Of a DNA stretch of 64,000 nt, positions 11,701-22,414 are shown one piece after another (within the stretch, counting starts at the first letter, position 1; each line of letters opens with the position of its first letter). The notes under the pieces are model-generated. The model did no database searches, was not told the origin of the DNA, and saw nothing but the letters and a program-made list of their open reading frames with translations. The DNA is from Seiridium cupressi (lineage: Eukaryota > Ascomycota > Sordariomycetes > Amphisphaeriales > Sporocadaceae): NCBI GenBank assembly GCA_036674765.1, contig JARVKI010000105.1, forward strand, positions 80,820 to 144,819. The letters run 5' to 3'. The position numbers and the translations under genes are program-made.

Positions 11701-12222
11701 CTCCTTACTTCTAAGATTTTGATTTTCTTTTTGAACTCCCCCCCTCCCTCACATCTGTGATCTGAGGAAGTCATAGCACCACACATAGTCTTCTGAGCGA
11801 GTGATGATTAAAATCCGGTACAACGAGCAATTCAGATTATCATCCAGTAATGCACTCGAAAGAGATCCATCTGTTGGCCAAGGCTCCGAAATCTCGGCGT
11901 TTTTTAGTTGCACCTAAAGATTGGCACCACCTTATAACGCTACACATTGTGGACAACATATAGTCAACAACGGCATTGGTGGGTGCACCTGATGTGCTGA
12001 TTACCTAGAACCTTACTCCGGTAATTGCACTACCTTGCCCCTCACTGTGCTTGCATAGGTAGACAGGTAATCAGACAACTGACCAGCGATTCTTATTCGA
12101 CGATGCCGAGACGATAATATATCGTTCTTTCCCCAGTTGGCCGTGACAAGCATTCCTAACAGCGCACTTTTCTAGACCTCAGCCACGAATTCTCAAAAGC
12201 AAGTCATCCTCAATGCTCAGCC
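11701..12222. other. Intergenic and upstream region of the Snu13-like gene
   Basis: No open frame worth reporting. It contains the promoter of the plus-strand Snu13-like gene; no element is clear enough to call. Confidence 0.45.
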
Positions 12223-12724
12223 ATGACGGCCAACGAAGCTCAGAACGCCGGTATGTCTTCCCTCCCAGGTTCACAAACACTCTCATTAACGGCTGCTTAG
12301 CATATGCGGCATGGCCGTTAAGTGATCTCAAACTCACACAAGAGGTCCTTGACTTGCTCCAACAAGGCATGCGTCATCGTCAGGTGAAGAAGGGTGCCAA
12401 CGAAGGCTAGTCACGTCTTATAGAATCGCTTGATGCAGTTGACTGACGGTGTATTCTGCAGTGACCAAGGCTCTGAACCGAGGCGTCTGCGAGATTGCTG
12501 TTCTGGCCGCCGACGCGAGTCCGCTTGCAATCGTCCTGCACCTCCCGCTCCTGGCGGAGGACAAGAACGCTCTCTGGGTCTTCGTCCCAAGCAAGATGGC
12601 GATCGGTCGGTCGTGTGGTATCGATCGCCCCTTGATCGCAGCTTGCATAAATACCAACGAGGCTAGCGATCTAGCGCCCCAGATTCGAATGTTGAAGGAC
12701 GAGATCGAGAGGCTCATGATTTGA
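12223..12724 (+). CDS. snu13: Divergent Snu13/15.5K-like L7Ae-family RNA-binding protein
   Basis: Snu13 binds kink-turns in U4 snRNA and box C/D snoRNAs. Exons 12223-12250, 12301-12405 and 12462-12724 sum to 396 nt, 131 aa. Intron 1 is canonical (GTATGT, ATTAAC, TTAG). Intron 2 (12406-12461) must start at GC (AAG|GCTAGT) and ends CTGCAG with a CTGAC branch site: a GC-AG intron or a mutated donor. Only this splice keeps the frame. The L7Ae domain covers almost the whole protein, with the RNA-contact block KKGANEVTKALNRG and LPLLAEDKN, VFVPSK, TNEASDL. Length is slightly above the usual 126-128. Positions that are nearly invariant in Snu13 are changed, for example SRPVIAASIT is here DRPLIAACIN and LCEDKNVPYV is LAEDKNALWV (compared from memory of the family). 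Such a slow-evolving protein rarely drifts like this, so this may be a second, diverging copy beside a standard gene elsewhere. Confidence 0.85.
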
Positions 12725-13719
12725 GGGTCTACATCATATGTGGGGTGTAAGGACAGCAGGAGCGAACGGTTCACTTGGGGTCGAATCCGAAGACGTGGAA
12801 AACTGGACATAAGTGCCCCCAATCAGTCTGGGTCAAGAGATACATAACCCACCGTTAAACATGATCACTACTCCTGGCGGCAACAGCCAGCCCATCTGAA
12901 ATTCAACCCTCGTGTCGACCTAATAATAGAAGTTCAACTACTGAGAATTTTGAATTTGGACTCCTTCGCCACACCTAGCTGGCATCTGCGGTCTATAACG
13001 AATGCTACAGGAGTCTCACTCCATGGGTACAGTTGTCAGCCTTCTTTTAGCTATTGGTCCCTCCGTCACCAGCTAGGCGTAGGTACAGTCCGCTTTAAAA
13101 TGTTCAAATTCTGGACAGGAGGCCCAATTCTATTGTACATTGGGCAAGGACCCCGTGCTCTCTTTTATAGCGGCTTGCGGTGGCTCCTACAGCACATTTT
13201 TTCATTAATGAATCTTATTCCATCCGCACCCACGGAATACCCTATAAGTGATGCATCATTCCATCAGAGATAGGCGCCAACTCCTCCGGCCAGCTGGGAC
13301 TTCTGCATACCGCCTAACTGAAAGAGAACATCGCAAGGCCGTGCACAGCGGGCGCTTTAGCATAATAAGAGCATTCCTGAAAGAGCCCAAATATCAAATA
13401 CCGTGACTGTGTTAAAAAAAAATTTCATTGCGTGATTTACTATTTGTGTCTGCCTTGTGACAATGCACTTCTACATGCAACCCGCTTTCCAGTGAAATGC
13501 TCAGAAATGTGTGTGATCTAGATTGATCAGCTGAACGCCAACACCTCGCTTGAATGCTGGCAAAAACCAATGGCAATTTCCGACAACCTCCACTCGAGTC
13601 ACCGTGGCTGAAAATTCCAGCGCAGTGCACGGAACTTACAAGGGACAACATTCCAAGCGGCATATATGGACCGAGTCCAACCATCCCTTGAAGTATGCAC
13701 CGAGCGTTTAAACTTCCCA
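12725..13719. other. Intergenic, no supported gene
   Basis: About 1 kb between the convergent Snu13-like gene and the proline-rich membrane protein gene. The 107-codon frame at 12950-13273 has no domain and no coding look. Confidence 0.5.
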
Positions 13720-15885
13720 CTACGGCCATCCAAGTGTCTCCAGAGTGTTGCGTGCCTCATGCGGCGACATGGGCTGTACACCGAGTTGTCGCACTTGAGT
13801 GCCCTTCCTCAATCTCTGCAGTCCCAGGGCGACCTTCCAACCCTCTTCTTCACCCAGAACGAACATGTATCTCTTGCCCTCCTGGTCTCTGATGGTAGCA
13901 CGGAGTACATGTAGACCGCGCTGCTTCCATTCTCCCGACTGCCCACCAGCATTCGAGCTAGCATACGAGAAGTCGTAATCTCCATGTGGACAGAGACGAC
14001 ACTCATCCTTGCAGGTACGTAGCATGCTCTCGCAGAACTTGTCGGCCTCGTCGCCGGTGAGCACCTTGGGAACGCCGCGATCTACACGTGTGCGAGCGGG
14101 TCGATGAAGCAAATTTGGGGTTTTGGCTTGAGGAGCCGGCATTTCAGGAAATGCAGATGAGGAGCACCATACCTCCATCAGCTTGAGTGTCCAGGCTTTA
14201 ACGTCCCACTCTCTTTGGGGGACGCCACGGACGTCGTCGTCAATGAACAAACCCTCAGTGGTGATACGGAGAATGAGGCCGTCAGTCACAGGGCCTTGGC
14301 CTGATAAGAGTTGTGATGCAGGAGTCTTGGCGAATTGGTTCATAAAGCCATACACAGCTTTGATGACAATCTTGTTGGGGTCCTTGGTTGAGTATGGCCC
14401 GTGAACAGACGGTGGAGGTGATGTACGCGCAGTTGACTGTGATGGTGCATAGGATGACTCGGTAAAAACAGTCTCACCTGACCTCCTCCTCGAATGTCGT
14501 TTGGGCTCGTCATAGGGGCGATAGGAGTATGTGTCCTCGTCGGTGGTGCCAGTGAATGTTCTGGCTGTTGGAGCTGGTGGTCGTTTGGCAGAGCTTGGGT
14601 TGGGGTTCGGCGTTGCCGGCGAGGAGGGCTGAGAAGGCGGCCGACCGCCGGGCCAGGGGTTGAACTTCTCGCCCGGTGACGAGAAGGCATATGTACTCTT
14701 CCTTGCGGTCTCGGCGGCTTCCTCCTTCAGTCGTGTTGCCTCACGCTCCTTTGCCTCCTTCTCAAGCTTTTCTCTTAGAGCCTTTTCTCGCTCGAGACGT
14801 TCCCGCAAATCCCTCTCCCTCGCTTCTCTCAACCGGGTTTCGCGGAGCTCCTTCTCTTTAGCTAGCTTTTCCTTCAACTCCTTCTCCTTCTGCTCCTTCT
14901 CGCGTTGCTCTTTTTCGCGAGCTTCTTGCTCGGCTTTCTCCTTCACCTCTTTTTCACGCTGAGCCTTCTCTTGGGCTTCCTTGTCTGCCTTCTCCTTGGC
15001 AACTTGTTCTCGCTTAGCTCTTTCCCGAGCCTCCTTCTCGCGAAGCTCTTTGAGCCGTTTGGCTATTTCCTCCTTTCGCTTCTGCTCCGCCTCCTTTGCT
15101 TTACGCTCCGCTTCTCTCTTCCGGGTCTCCTCCCTTGCCTTTTCCCACGGATTTGCTTGTGGGGCCGGTTTCGGCTGAGGCTCTGGTTCTGGCTTGGGCG
15201 GCGGAGGTTGAGGTTTGGGAGGTGGAGGTTGAGATTTGGGAGGAGGTGGAGGTTGAGGTTTGGGAGGCGGAGGCTGAGGCTTCGGGGGAGGAGGCGCCTG
15301 CTGCCGTTCTTCCTGAGGGGGGGCCTGCTCCGGCTCTGGGCGCTGCTGCCATGAAGACTTGGGCTTCTCGCCGCCTGGAGTTCCGGGAGTCGGACCAGAC
15401 TGGGGCGGAGGCGGTGAGCCATGTGGAGGCGGCGGTGGAGGTGGACCACCAGTATCGGGTGTAGGCCCGCCAGCACCAGCCCAATTGAAGCCTCCACCGG
15501 CATTAGGACCCCAACTGTGTGCACCGCCGAATCCTCCTCCAGGTCCTGAGCCACTGTCCGTTTGTGTTCTTCCCAGCGCCCAGGCGCCCATAGCGACTCC
15601 TATGACGAGGAGCATTATGCCGACGCTTCCCATGCCTTGGAATCCATTCCACCAGGTCTTGAAGGCCGGCGCCATGCTATGGCCGAGCACAACAAGCACC
15701 AAAGCCGAAGCAAACCCAGCTGCAAAGCTGTTCACATTGGGCTTGAGCGATGGTAAATATAGGAAACCCGAACCTGAGGAGTGAGGCGGTATGATGAAGA
15801 TGTCGTATTTCCCCGGCGGCATGTTCGGGCTTGTCGTCTTTGGGTTCTCGCCATGAGGCGGTGGCGGTGGCGGAGGACCGCTCAT
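13720..15885 (-). CDS. Proline-rich, coiled-coil membrane protein, unknown function
   Basis: Single-exon gene of 721 aa. Residues 4-10 are seven prolines. A conserved-looking block MPPGKYDIFIIPPHSSGSGF follows, then two hydrophobic spans at about 54-71 and 86-104. Residues about 107-245 are Gly/Pro-rich with polyproline and repeated PPPKPQ units. A highly charged Lys/Glu/Arg helix (about 245-405, repeated EKAxREKE/KEKEL heptad-like units) should form a long coiled coil. A Ser/Pro linker follows, then a globular C-terminal domain from about 505 to the end (FMNQFAKTPASQLLSGQGP, GLFIDDDVRGVPQREWDVKA, MFVLGEEEGWKVALGLQRL, ARNTLETLGWP). The C-terminal domain has features of a PH-like strand pattern, but I cannot assign it. 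The layout suggests a membrane-anchored scaffold. The low-complexity middle creates long open frames on the opposite strand which are artefacts. Confidence 0.88.
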   Translation of the reverse strand: MSGPPPPPPPHGENPKTTSPNMPPGKYDIFIIPPHSSGSGFLYLPSLKPNVNSFAAGFASALVLVVLGHSMAPAFKTWWNGFQGMGSVGIMLLVIGVAMGAWALGRTQTDSGSGPGGGFGGAHSWGPNAGGGFNWAGAGGPTPDTGGPPPPPPPHGSPPPPQSGPTPGTPGGEKPKSSWQQRPEPEQAPPQEERQQAPPPPKPQPPPPKPQPPPPPKSQPPPPKPQPPPPKPEPEPQPKPAPQANPWEKAREETRKREAERKAKEAEQKRKEEIAKRLKELREKEARERAKREQVAKEKADKEAQEKAQREKEVKEKAEQEAREKEQREKEQKEKELKEKLAKEKELRETRLREARERDLRERLEREKALREKLEKEAKEREATRLKEEAAETARKSTYAFSSPGEKFNPWPGGRPPSQPSSPATPNPNPSSAKRPPAPTARTFTGTTDEDTYSYRPYDEPKRHSRRRSGETVFTESSYAPSQSTARTSPPPSVHGPYSTKDPNKIVIKAVYGFMNQFAKTPASQLLSGQGPVTDGLILRITTEGLFIDDDVRGVPQREWDVKAWTLKLMEVWCSSSAFPEMPAPQAKTPNLLHRPARTRVDRGVPKVLTGDEADKFCESMLRTCKDECRLCPHGDYDFSYASSNAGGQSGEWKQRGLHVLRATIRDQEGKRYMFVLGEEEGWKVALGLQRLRKGTQVRQLGVQPMSPHEARNTLETLGWP

Positions 15886-18800
15886 TGCGAAAAGGTCGCA
15901 AAATCAGCGGGGAGGTAAGTGTGTACAGTACAATATCTGTAGTATCGGAAAAGGCAAGCAATGCTCGAGCTATACGGTCGGATGATCGGAGGGGTATCTG
16001 GAAGCCATCAAGGGTCGTAACGTCATAAGAAGTGTGAAGCTATGCGAAACGATCAATTAGTTGTGGTTCCTCGCGTCTGGAGTGAGGTTTGTCTTGTATG
16101 TAAAGGAGGAAAGATTCCGACGGCGAGCAAATACAAACGACCAGGGACGCGGAAAAGGGTGACAGCCACGGGCAGGGGTCACGATGCTGTGGTGATCATG
16201 GGTGGGAAGCATCCACTTACTCGGCGGAAAACGAACAGAAACAGTGCCGACAGCCTGCAGGCGGACGGGGGAAAAAACCACGAAATAGCGACTGTTGCGC
16301 AGCTCCTCTATTCGGACAATATTTCAGACGGAGTGAGATGTCCCCCTCCTCATTCCGCGACGCAAGTGTGCTTGAGAATAGAAGAGCGAGGAGCGGTGGC
16401 AGCGCTTCGGCCACTTTTTTTTTTCTGTTTACTTGGGGTCAATGTGGGTTAGAATGGGGGGGATGTTGACACCGGTGCAGCTGCAGAAGGTGCCGCCAGT
16501 GACAGCGGGTCAGGCTGCAGGCTGTTAGCCTATCCAAGCTCTCGGCTGCAGTGTCTGTCGCCCAATTCGCCCGGGCTAGCTAGGCAGGCCCCACAATGCA
16601 CCACTACAGTGGCAGCTCCCGCGCGGTGAGCAGGCCCGCCCCGGTCTTGCCAAAAACTTCGCCCAAGCCAATCGGTACGATGCAACTGGATATTCACGAC
16701 ACCGTTTCTATCTGAAGAGGGATCCTCCCGGTCGTTGATGAACTGAAGTTGCGGGATGGTTCCCCCAGAAGTGCACCCGTTTTAGGGTCTTTGGGGCTAC
16801 GACCATGTCCATCTCGGCTGCAGAGAATATATGCCCTGGCGCGTCGTCATCTAGTGGAATTGTGATATAGCCGGCAAAAAGCAATCATCGTCATCTCGCT
16901 TTCCGTTCCCGATGCCCGGCTGCTCCCCCTCTCCCTCGTCTGCCCAGACCGGGACCTGCCAAACGACCTAACCAATCGAGAGATGCATGGGCGCTACAGC
17001 ACAATGCGTTGTTCGCCTCTGCTCTCTCCACCGGTCGCCGTCTTGCCCCAATCATGGCGAATTGACGCTGCAAATCGATCACGACGCGAACTGCAGCAAA
17101 CACAACGCGTTTCTTGCCATTGGGAGGGCAAACACATTGTTGCACAGAACCAGTGGCTCGTGGATTTATCCAATCTCTTGAAATTGCCCAATCTCTTACT
17201 CCTGCAGGTTGCAACTGTGCTCATGATGGTCCACCTTCGCTGCTCATCTCAGCGAATCGCGGAACACCGCAATCGCCCCGGACTGGAACGGTACGACTTG
17301 GTGCGGGGGACTAACCGCTAGCACTGCTCGATTTTGCCTCCGAAAGTTGATCACAGTCAGAGATCTCTTTCGGTCGTCGCATTGCTGGCCTTCCCCATGT
17401 GGACTGCACCGTCATATCATTTACTGGAATCCTGATGGCCGTCAATTTCTCCGCGAAAATCGTCGCAAAGGGTCCAAGGATTGGCCGTTGGGCGTCCATT
17501 GAACTTATCACAAGACCCTTGTGTCCCAAAAATGAAAATGGTCAGGGATCTGAGCTCTGATTCAACAGACCCTGGTTGCTCGGCAACGCCTCGCCAAAGT
17601 CGCTTGGGTGGGTGACGTAGCCGCATAGCTGACGTGGGGCACGCAGTGTCCAGGCCAAGCCGCCGACAGCCAAAGCGCACGTGAACCTGATATATGCAAG
17701 CCACATCAACGGTTCAAGATATCAAGTAACTCAATATCTCCAGTATTACTCATCTGTCTGATCGTGCTGGTCTCGCTCATGAAGCAAATGGCTCTATGGC
17801 TATATGATATCCGCCAGTGATGTGTTGGGACTGACCAAGGGACTACTATTAACAAGAAATTATAGCGGCTCTGTTCTGAACCTTCATGAGTGCCTTCCTA
17901 ATTGCCACTATGCAATGTTCATTGTGAATGATACTCCCTCTCTGAAGCGGGCCAGTCAGTATCTGTAATGAGAAGTGATCCATGTTTCGATGGCCCGTGG
18001 AATTCTGATTTGGCACGACGCGCAATTGACACTTCAACTACATAGTTTGGGCCCCGTATGCCTAGCAAGTGTCGATGACTAAAACCTCTGTTTACACACC
18101 CCTCGACCTTCAGGTTAGATGAAAGAGTATATGACACCCTCCTTCTTTGAACGAGTGCCGAGTCTGCGGCCACGTTGAAGAGACAAGCAAGGAATAAGTG
18201 GTTACGAATTGACATGGTTACCTCATGGTCTCTCATTTTATCAAGAAGGGGAGTGGTTTTGTTTTACCTCAGCTGCAACATCTACTTGAGAGGCCGTCTT
18301 AGCTACCGAAATGGGAATTGTACGCGATGTAGCGGAACCGGCGAGAAATGACTCTGAGCTCGTACTTGGCCTTATAAGAGACCTAGCATCTGTCAAGGAG
18401 AAGGACATGGCACCGGTGTAGCGTCACTAAGAGCATATGTCCGAGGGCTTGACCAAGTTGCATCACATGGGGATCACTCCGCCTCGATATCCCATTCCTC
18501 CTGCGTGGTTTGCAAGGTCGTCGATTTCAAAACTGCGCGGATTATCACCAATTCATGGCTTGACTGATGGTATCGGGGTCTCAACCAGTTCACATTACAC
18601 CAAGGTTCAAGTACGGTGATCAGTTGGATTTTGATCATGAAATCGTGAACCGTAGCGATGCTTGTGCAGAACAAACAAAGAGGGGGAAAGGGGACAGCAG
18701 ATAAAGGGAGTCATACCGAGAGGAGAAACGAATGGGAAGTTTACAATGGCTTCCATCCTAAGAGCCAGAATAATAGAAGGCCAAGGAGCGGCGATAATGA

Positions 18801-19679
18801 CACGTACCTGGAGAGCGTGCGATTCTACGATGGCTGGTTGACCTTTGTACGCTAGGAGTGGAAAGGGGGAGCATCTGAATATGCAAAGCCCTAGAAGCAT
18901 TACGAAATGGGGCCGAAGGTGATGGACGGCAATATGGGGAGAAATCCGTATATTGAGGTCCTCCGTGAGGATGATGATGAAGGGAGAAGGAAGCTCCCCT
19001 CTGCTGCCGTAAAGGCCTAAGACTAAGAACCCCACTGATCCACCCCACGTGGTCTGTGCGTTCATCAGAAGGTACACGACTGCAAGACCTTCGCCGAACA
19101 ACAGATTGTAAGAGCGGAAATTCCGGGGGGACACATGGATTGTGGCTTGCTACGGTGTGATGACTGCTTATCTAAACAACATAGGAGTCTGCATTGCCAT
19201 GATGATTGACAACGCTGTGTCTGCCGCCTGGTTCATGTAAGCGGATGATGCTTCATCCTACGATGAGATTTATGGCGGGAGGGGGGGTGTGAGAAACTGA
19301 ATTCAGAGTGTTGCCCATGATCAATATCTAGTCAAATCAATAAGTAACAATATCTTGCACTGATGCTCGCTAACAAGATTCGACCGAGATTGATGTGAGA
19401 ATCAATACCAATCGATAGTGTCTGTCTACATGGCAGATTCGCCAGCCTAACCCCGTCCTGGTCTACCTGTACTGTTAGGGAAGTGATAGCTCCACGGCAT
19501 GCCAAGCCGCTGGGACCCCGCATTGACAGTCCGTGACCGCACCGAGGACAAGCAAGATACAGTAGTTGAAACTTGTTCCACGCCTTCCAAACTTGCCTCT
19601 GCTCATACAGAATCCTCTCGGTCTTGTCTCTCGATTGTTACGCTGCACGAAAAGATCAAGGAGTACATTCCAAGCAAAG
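15886..19679. other. Gene-poor interval of 3.8 kb
   Basis: Apart from one weak small-secreted-protein candidate (17919-18215), no frame has domain or composition support. The 175-codon minus frame at 18607-19134 begins with GTG and has no family signature. Candidate multi-exon genes made of short exons would be missed by eye; transcript data would be decisive. Confidence 0.4.
17919..18215 (-). CDS. Candidate small secreted protein (weak)
   Basis: ATG at 18215 opens a 98-codon frame whose first 20 or so residues (MSIRNHLFLACLFNVAADSA) have the basic-hydrophobic-polar layout of a signal peptide, followed by LVQRRR, which could be a Kex2-type processing site. The remaining 70 residues are polar, with one cysteine and no domain. 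Small size, isolation and absence of an intron are in keeping with an effector-like protein but equally with chance. I report it only because nothing else explains this interval. Confidence 0.22.
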   Translation of the reverse strand: MSIRNHLFLACLFNVAADSALVQRRRVSYTLSSNLKVEGCVNRGFSHRHLLGIRGPNYVVEVSIARRAKSEFHGPSKHGSLLITDTDWPASEREYHSQ

Positions 19680-22180
19680 ATGGACCGGCCACATGAGCGG
19701 GTAGATGCGCCCTGCAGTGCAGGGTGTTGTGGTGGAGCTTCTGTTCCCGAAAACAACCAAGGCACAACTGCGATCGCGAACAGAACGCGCATGGCTGAAG
19801 ACCCAACTTATTCCGATGATTGCTACACCGATACTAAGGATGCGTGCTCTCCTATCGTAACTAAGAGGCAAGATGACAGCCGTGACACGTGCGGCGGGGA
19901 TTGTTGCTCGTCCGACGCGAAAGCTCCGATAGTAGCTGTAGCAGATGACTCTCAGAACAGGTATTGCTCCGTTGATGAGGACATAGTCCGGAAAGGTTGC
20001 CAGGGGCTCTGCTGCTCCGGAGAATAAGCCGATCTGAACAACAACTGCGTCGATAAATGCTGCTCGATCGAAAATGATGGGCCTACAGATACCTACCAAG
20101 ACAAGTGTTGCCAGGGCGATAAAGATGACGGTGAAGGCGAACGCAAGGATGCGTGTTGCTCCAAGGGTATAGTTGACTCGAACGGAAAGGGCCAGGTCAA
20201 AGGTTGTGGTAGTACTGAGCCCGATAGCAAGGACTCGTGCAAGGGCAAATGCTGTTCCGACAAGCCCCGTCAGGAAGAGCCTGATACTGTCCCGCCATGC
20301 TGCGAAGGCAAAGAAAAGCCATGTTGTGATGGTAATGGCCCCCATTACACATCACCTCGAGGAAACCGTGCTCACTATTTGTAGTATCATGCATCGATCG
20401 ACTCGTGTCTCGAGAATGTGGAAGCAACGACGACAACGACGAAAAATCGAAGTCTAATAGCACAAAACGAGCTACCATCCGTCAGCGATATGCTGATAAG
20501 TTGTCTGCCTTGGGTTGTATTTGTCGGGCTCTTATCGCCTTGGGGCAGGAATCTTGCTGTGCTCCCTCAAAACAGGCGCCCACTATGGCCCGACGCCAAA
20601 GGGTCTCGTCCACATCGTCTCGGGGTTCAAAGGAATGCTGCACTCAGGAACGGCCCTCGAATAAAGTCAACAAGTCTTCTTGCTCTTCCAGATCTGGAGC
20701 AAAAGGCAAGGTTGCAGCGTGTAAGGATACTCGCTGCGACACCGAAACTGTGACGCCTGAAAGATCCATAGTCAAAGGTATAGGGTCTAAGAATCAGCCC
20801 AGTCCCGGACTGGCCTCAAAGGGGAATGGAAGCGTTGATTTAGACTCCGAGAAAGGCTTATCCGGCAAGGAACTTGTCATTCTCGGTATTAGTGGCATGA
20901 CTTGCACCGGCTGCGAAACAAAACTCCAGAGAGTTCTTGGAGCTGTATCAGCAGTCAGCAACCTGAAGACGAGTCTCGTTATGGCTCGGACCGAGTTCTC
21001 TCTAGACGTCGCAGTTATGTCGGTCGAAGGTATTATCAAACATTTGGAAAGGACCACGGAATTCAAGTGCGAGAGGATCTCTACCAAGGGCTCAACGATC
21101 GAGGTCATGCCTACCGGTGACATTCGAACGTTCCTTGACCAGACCTTGCCTTTGGGTGTCAATGACATGCGGCTCATCGGCAAAGAAATGGTTCGCATCA
21201 ATTTCGATCCTCGGGTAATTGGGGCAAGACGCCTACTTGAGACGGGGCTTTGCCAGGTAGCGAAGCTCGCACCGCTTCAACCTGACATAGGAATCACCGC
21301 AGGCGATAAGCACGTGCGGAACATGGGGTACATAACCTTGTTCTCTTCTATTCTTACCATTCCGGTATTGGTTCTTGCGTGGGCTCCCATTCCACAGCAT
21401 GATATATCATACGGTATTGCTTCCTTGGTGTTGGCTAGTATCGTTCAATTTGTCGTTGCTGGGCCGTTTTACCCGAAAGCAGTGAAGAGTCTGATATTCT
21501 CTCGGGTTATCGAGATGGACCTGCTCATCGTCCTCAGCACGAGTGCGGCTTACATTTTCTCGGTGATCTCTTTTGGTTACCTAGTTGCTGGCAAGCCGCT
21601 TTCCACAGGAGAGTTCTTTGAGACCAGCACGCTACTTGTATCGCTCATTATGGTCGGACGATGGATTGGCGCCTTGGCACGCCAGAGAGCTATCAAGTCC
21701 ATCTCAATTCGATCACTCCAGCCTTCTCAAGCGCAACTGGTAGATGAAGATGGTACACCAGTGGCGGAGATAGACACAAGGCTGCTTCAATTCGGCGACA
21801 TATTCTGTGTTCTCCCAGAACATCGTGTTCCCACAGATGGTGTCATCATTAGTGGTTTTTCTGAAGTCGACGAGTCCATGCTCACCGGAGAATCGAGACC
21901 AATTGAGAAGCGGGTTGGTGACCAAGTGATCGCCGGCTCCATCAATGGTTCGGGCAAGTTTCTTGTACGATTGACCCGTCTTCCGGAAGAGAACACCATC
22001 AATGTTATTGCTGGCATGGTTGACAATGCAAAGCTTAGCAAGCCAAGAATTTCGAACTCCACATCCTTGACGATGCGGTCAATAATTCGTACGACAAGGC
22101 AACTCTGCATTCTAACCTATTCGACACTCAGTGCGGGACAACAGTCCAACGTACATGTACATATGGAATCCGTGTGGTAG
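19680..22180 (+). pseudogene. crpA: Truncated CrpA/Pca1-type copper or cadmium P1B-ATPase
   Basis: ATG at 19680 starts a cysteine-rich N-terminus with repeated CC pairs (GCCGG, GDCCSS, GLCCSG). The frame hits TAA at 20025-20027 but continues in phase with six more CC pairs (KCCSI, KCCQG, ACCSK, KCCSD, PCCEG, PCCDG) until 20387. Coding then resumes one frame over (a 47-nt intron at 20368-20414 would fix the phase, or it is a frameshift), with two further CC pairs. Next come one heavy-metal-associated domain with MTCTGC, paired helices, and the actuator domain with MLTGES. Homology stops at about 22050 (GMVDNAKLSKPRI). The membrane CPC motif, the phosphorylated DKTG loop and the nucleotide-binding domain are absent, so no pump activity is possible. 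In intact relatives this protein exports Cu or Cd and the CC pairs bind the metal. The unrelated sequence after 22050 suggests a rearrangement breakpoint. Confidence 0.85.
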
Positions 22181-22414
22181 AAGCTTGGGATGTTGCCTGT
22201 GCCTACCAGGAGCGGGAACCCCAACGTCCAGGCCACCAAGGGCTTTCAGTTGCAGGAGGAGAGAAACCCATTGTACACAAGTCGTGGATAATAGTATTGC
22301 ATCTCTTTGGTGCCTCTACCAAGCAGGTTGTAGATGATACGGTGGTAGGTACAGCCCCGTATCCTTCTTTCTTTCATCACGCTGGTTAGGCAGCGGTGCC
22401 TGTTCCTTGCTCAG
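22181..22414. other. Sequence downstream of the ATPase breakpoint
   Basis: No similarity to a P-type ATPase and no coding frame that I recognise; it separates the truncated ATPase from the convergent minus-strand relic. Confidence 0.4.

Noticed and set aside
14660..15464. Long plus-strand frames rich in Ser, Phe, Leu or Arg
   Set aside because: Mirror images of the Lys/Glu coiled coil and polyproline repeats of the minus-strand 721-aa gene.
18607..19134. 175-codon hydrophobic minus-strand frame
   Set aside because: Begins with GTG, no ATG near the start, no signature, and no neighbour exon.
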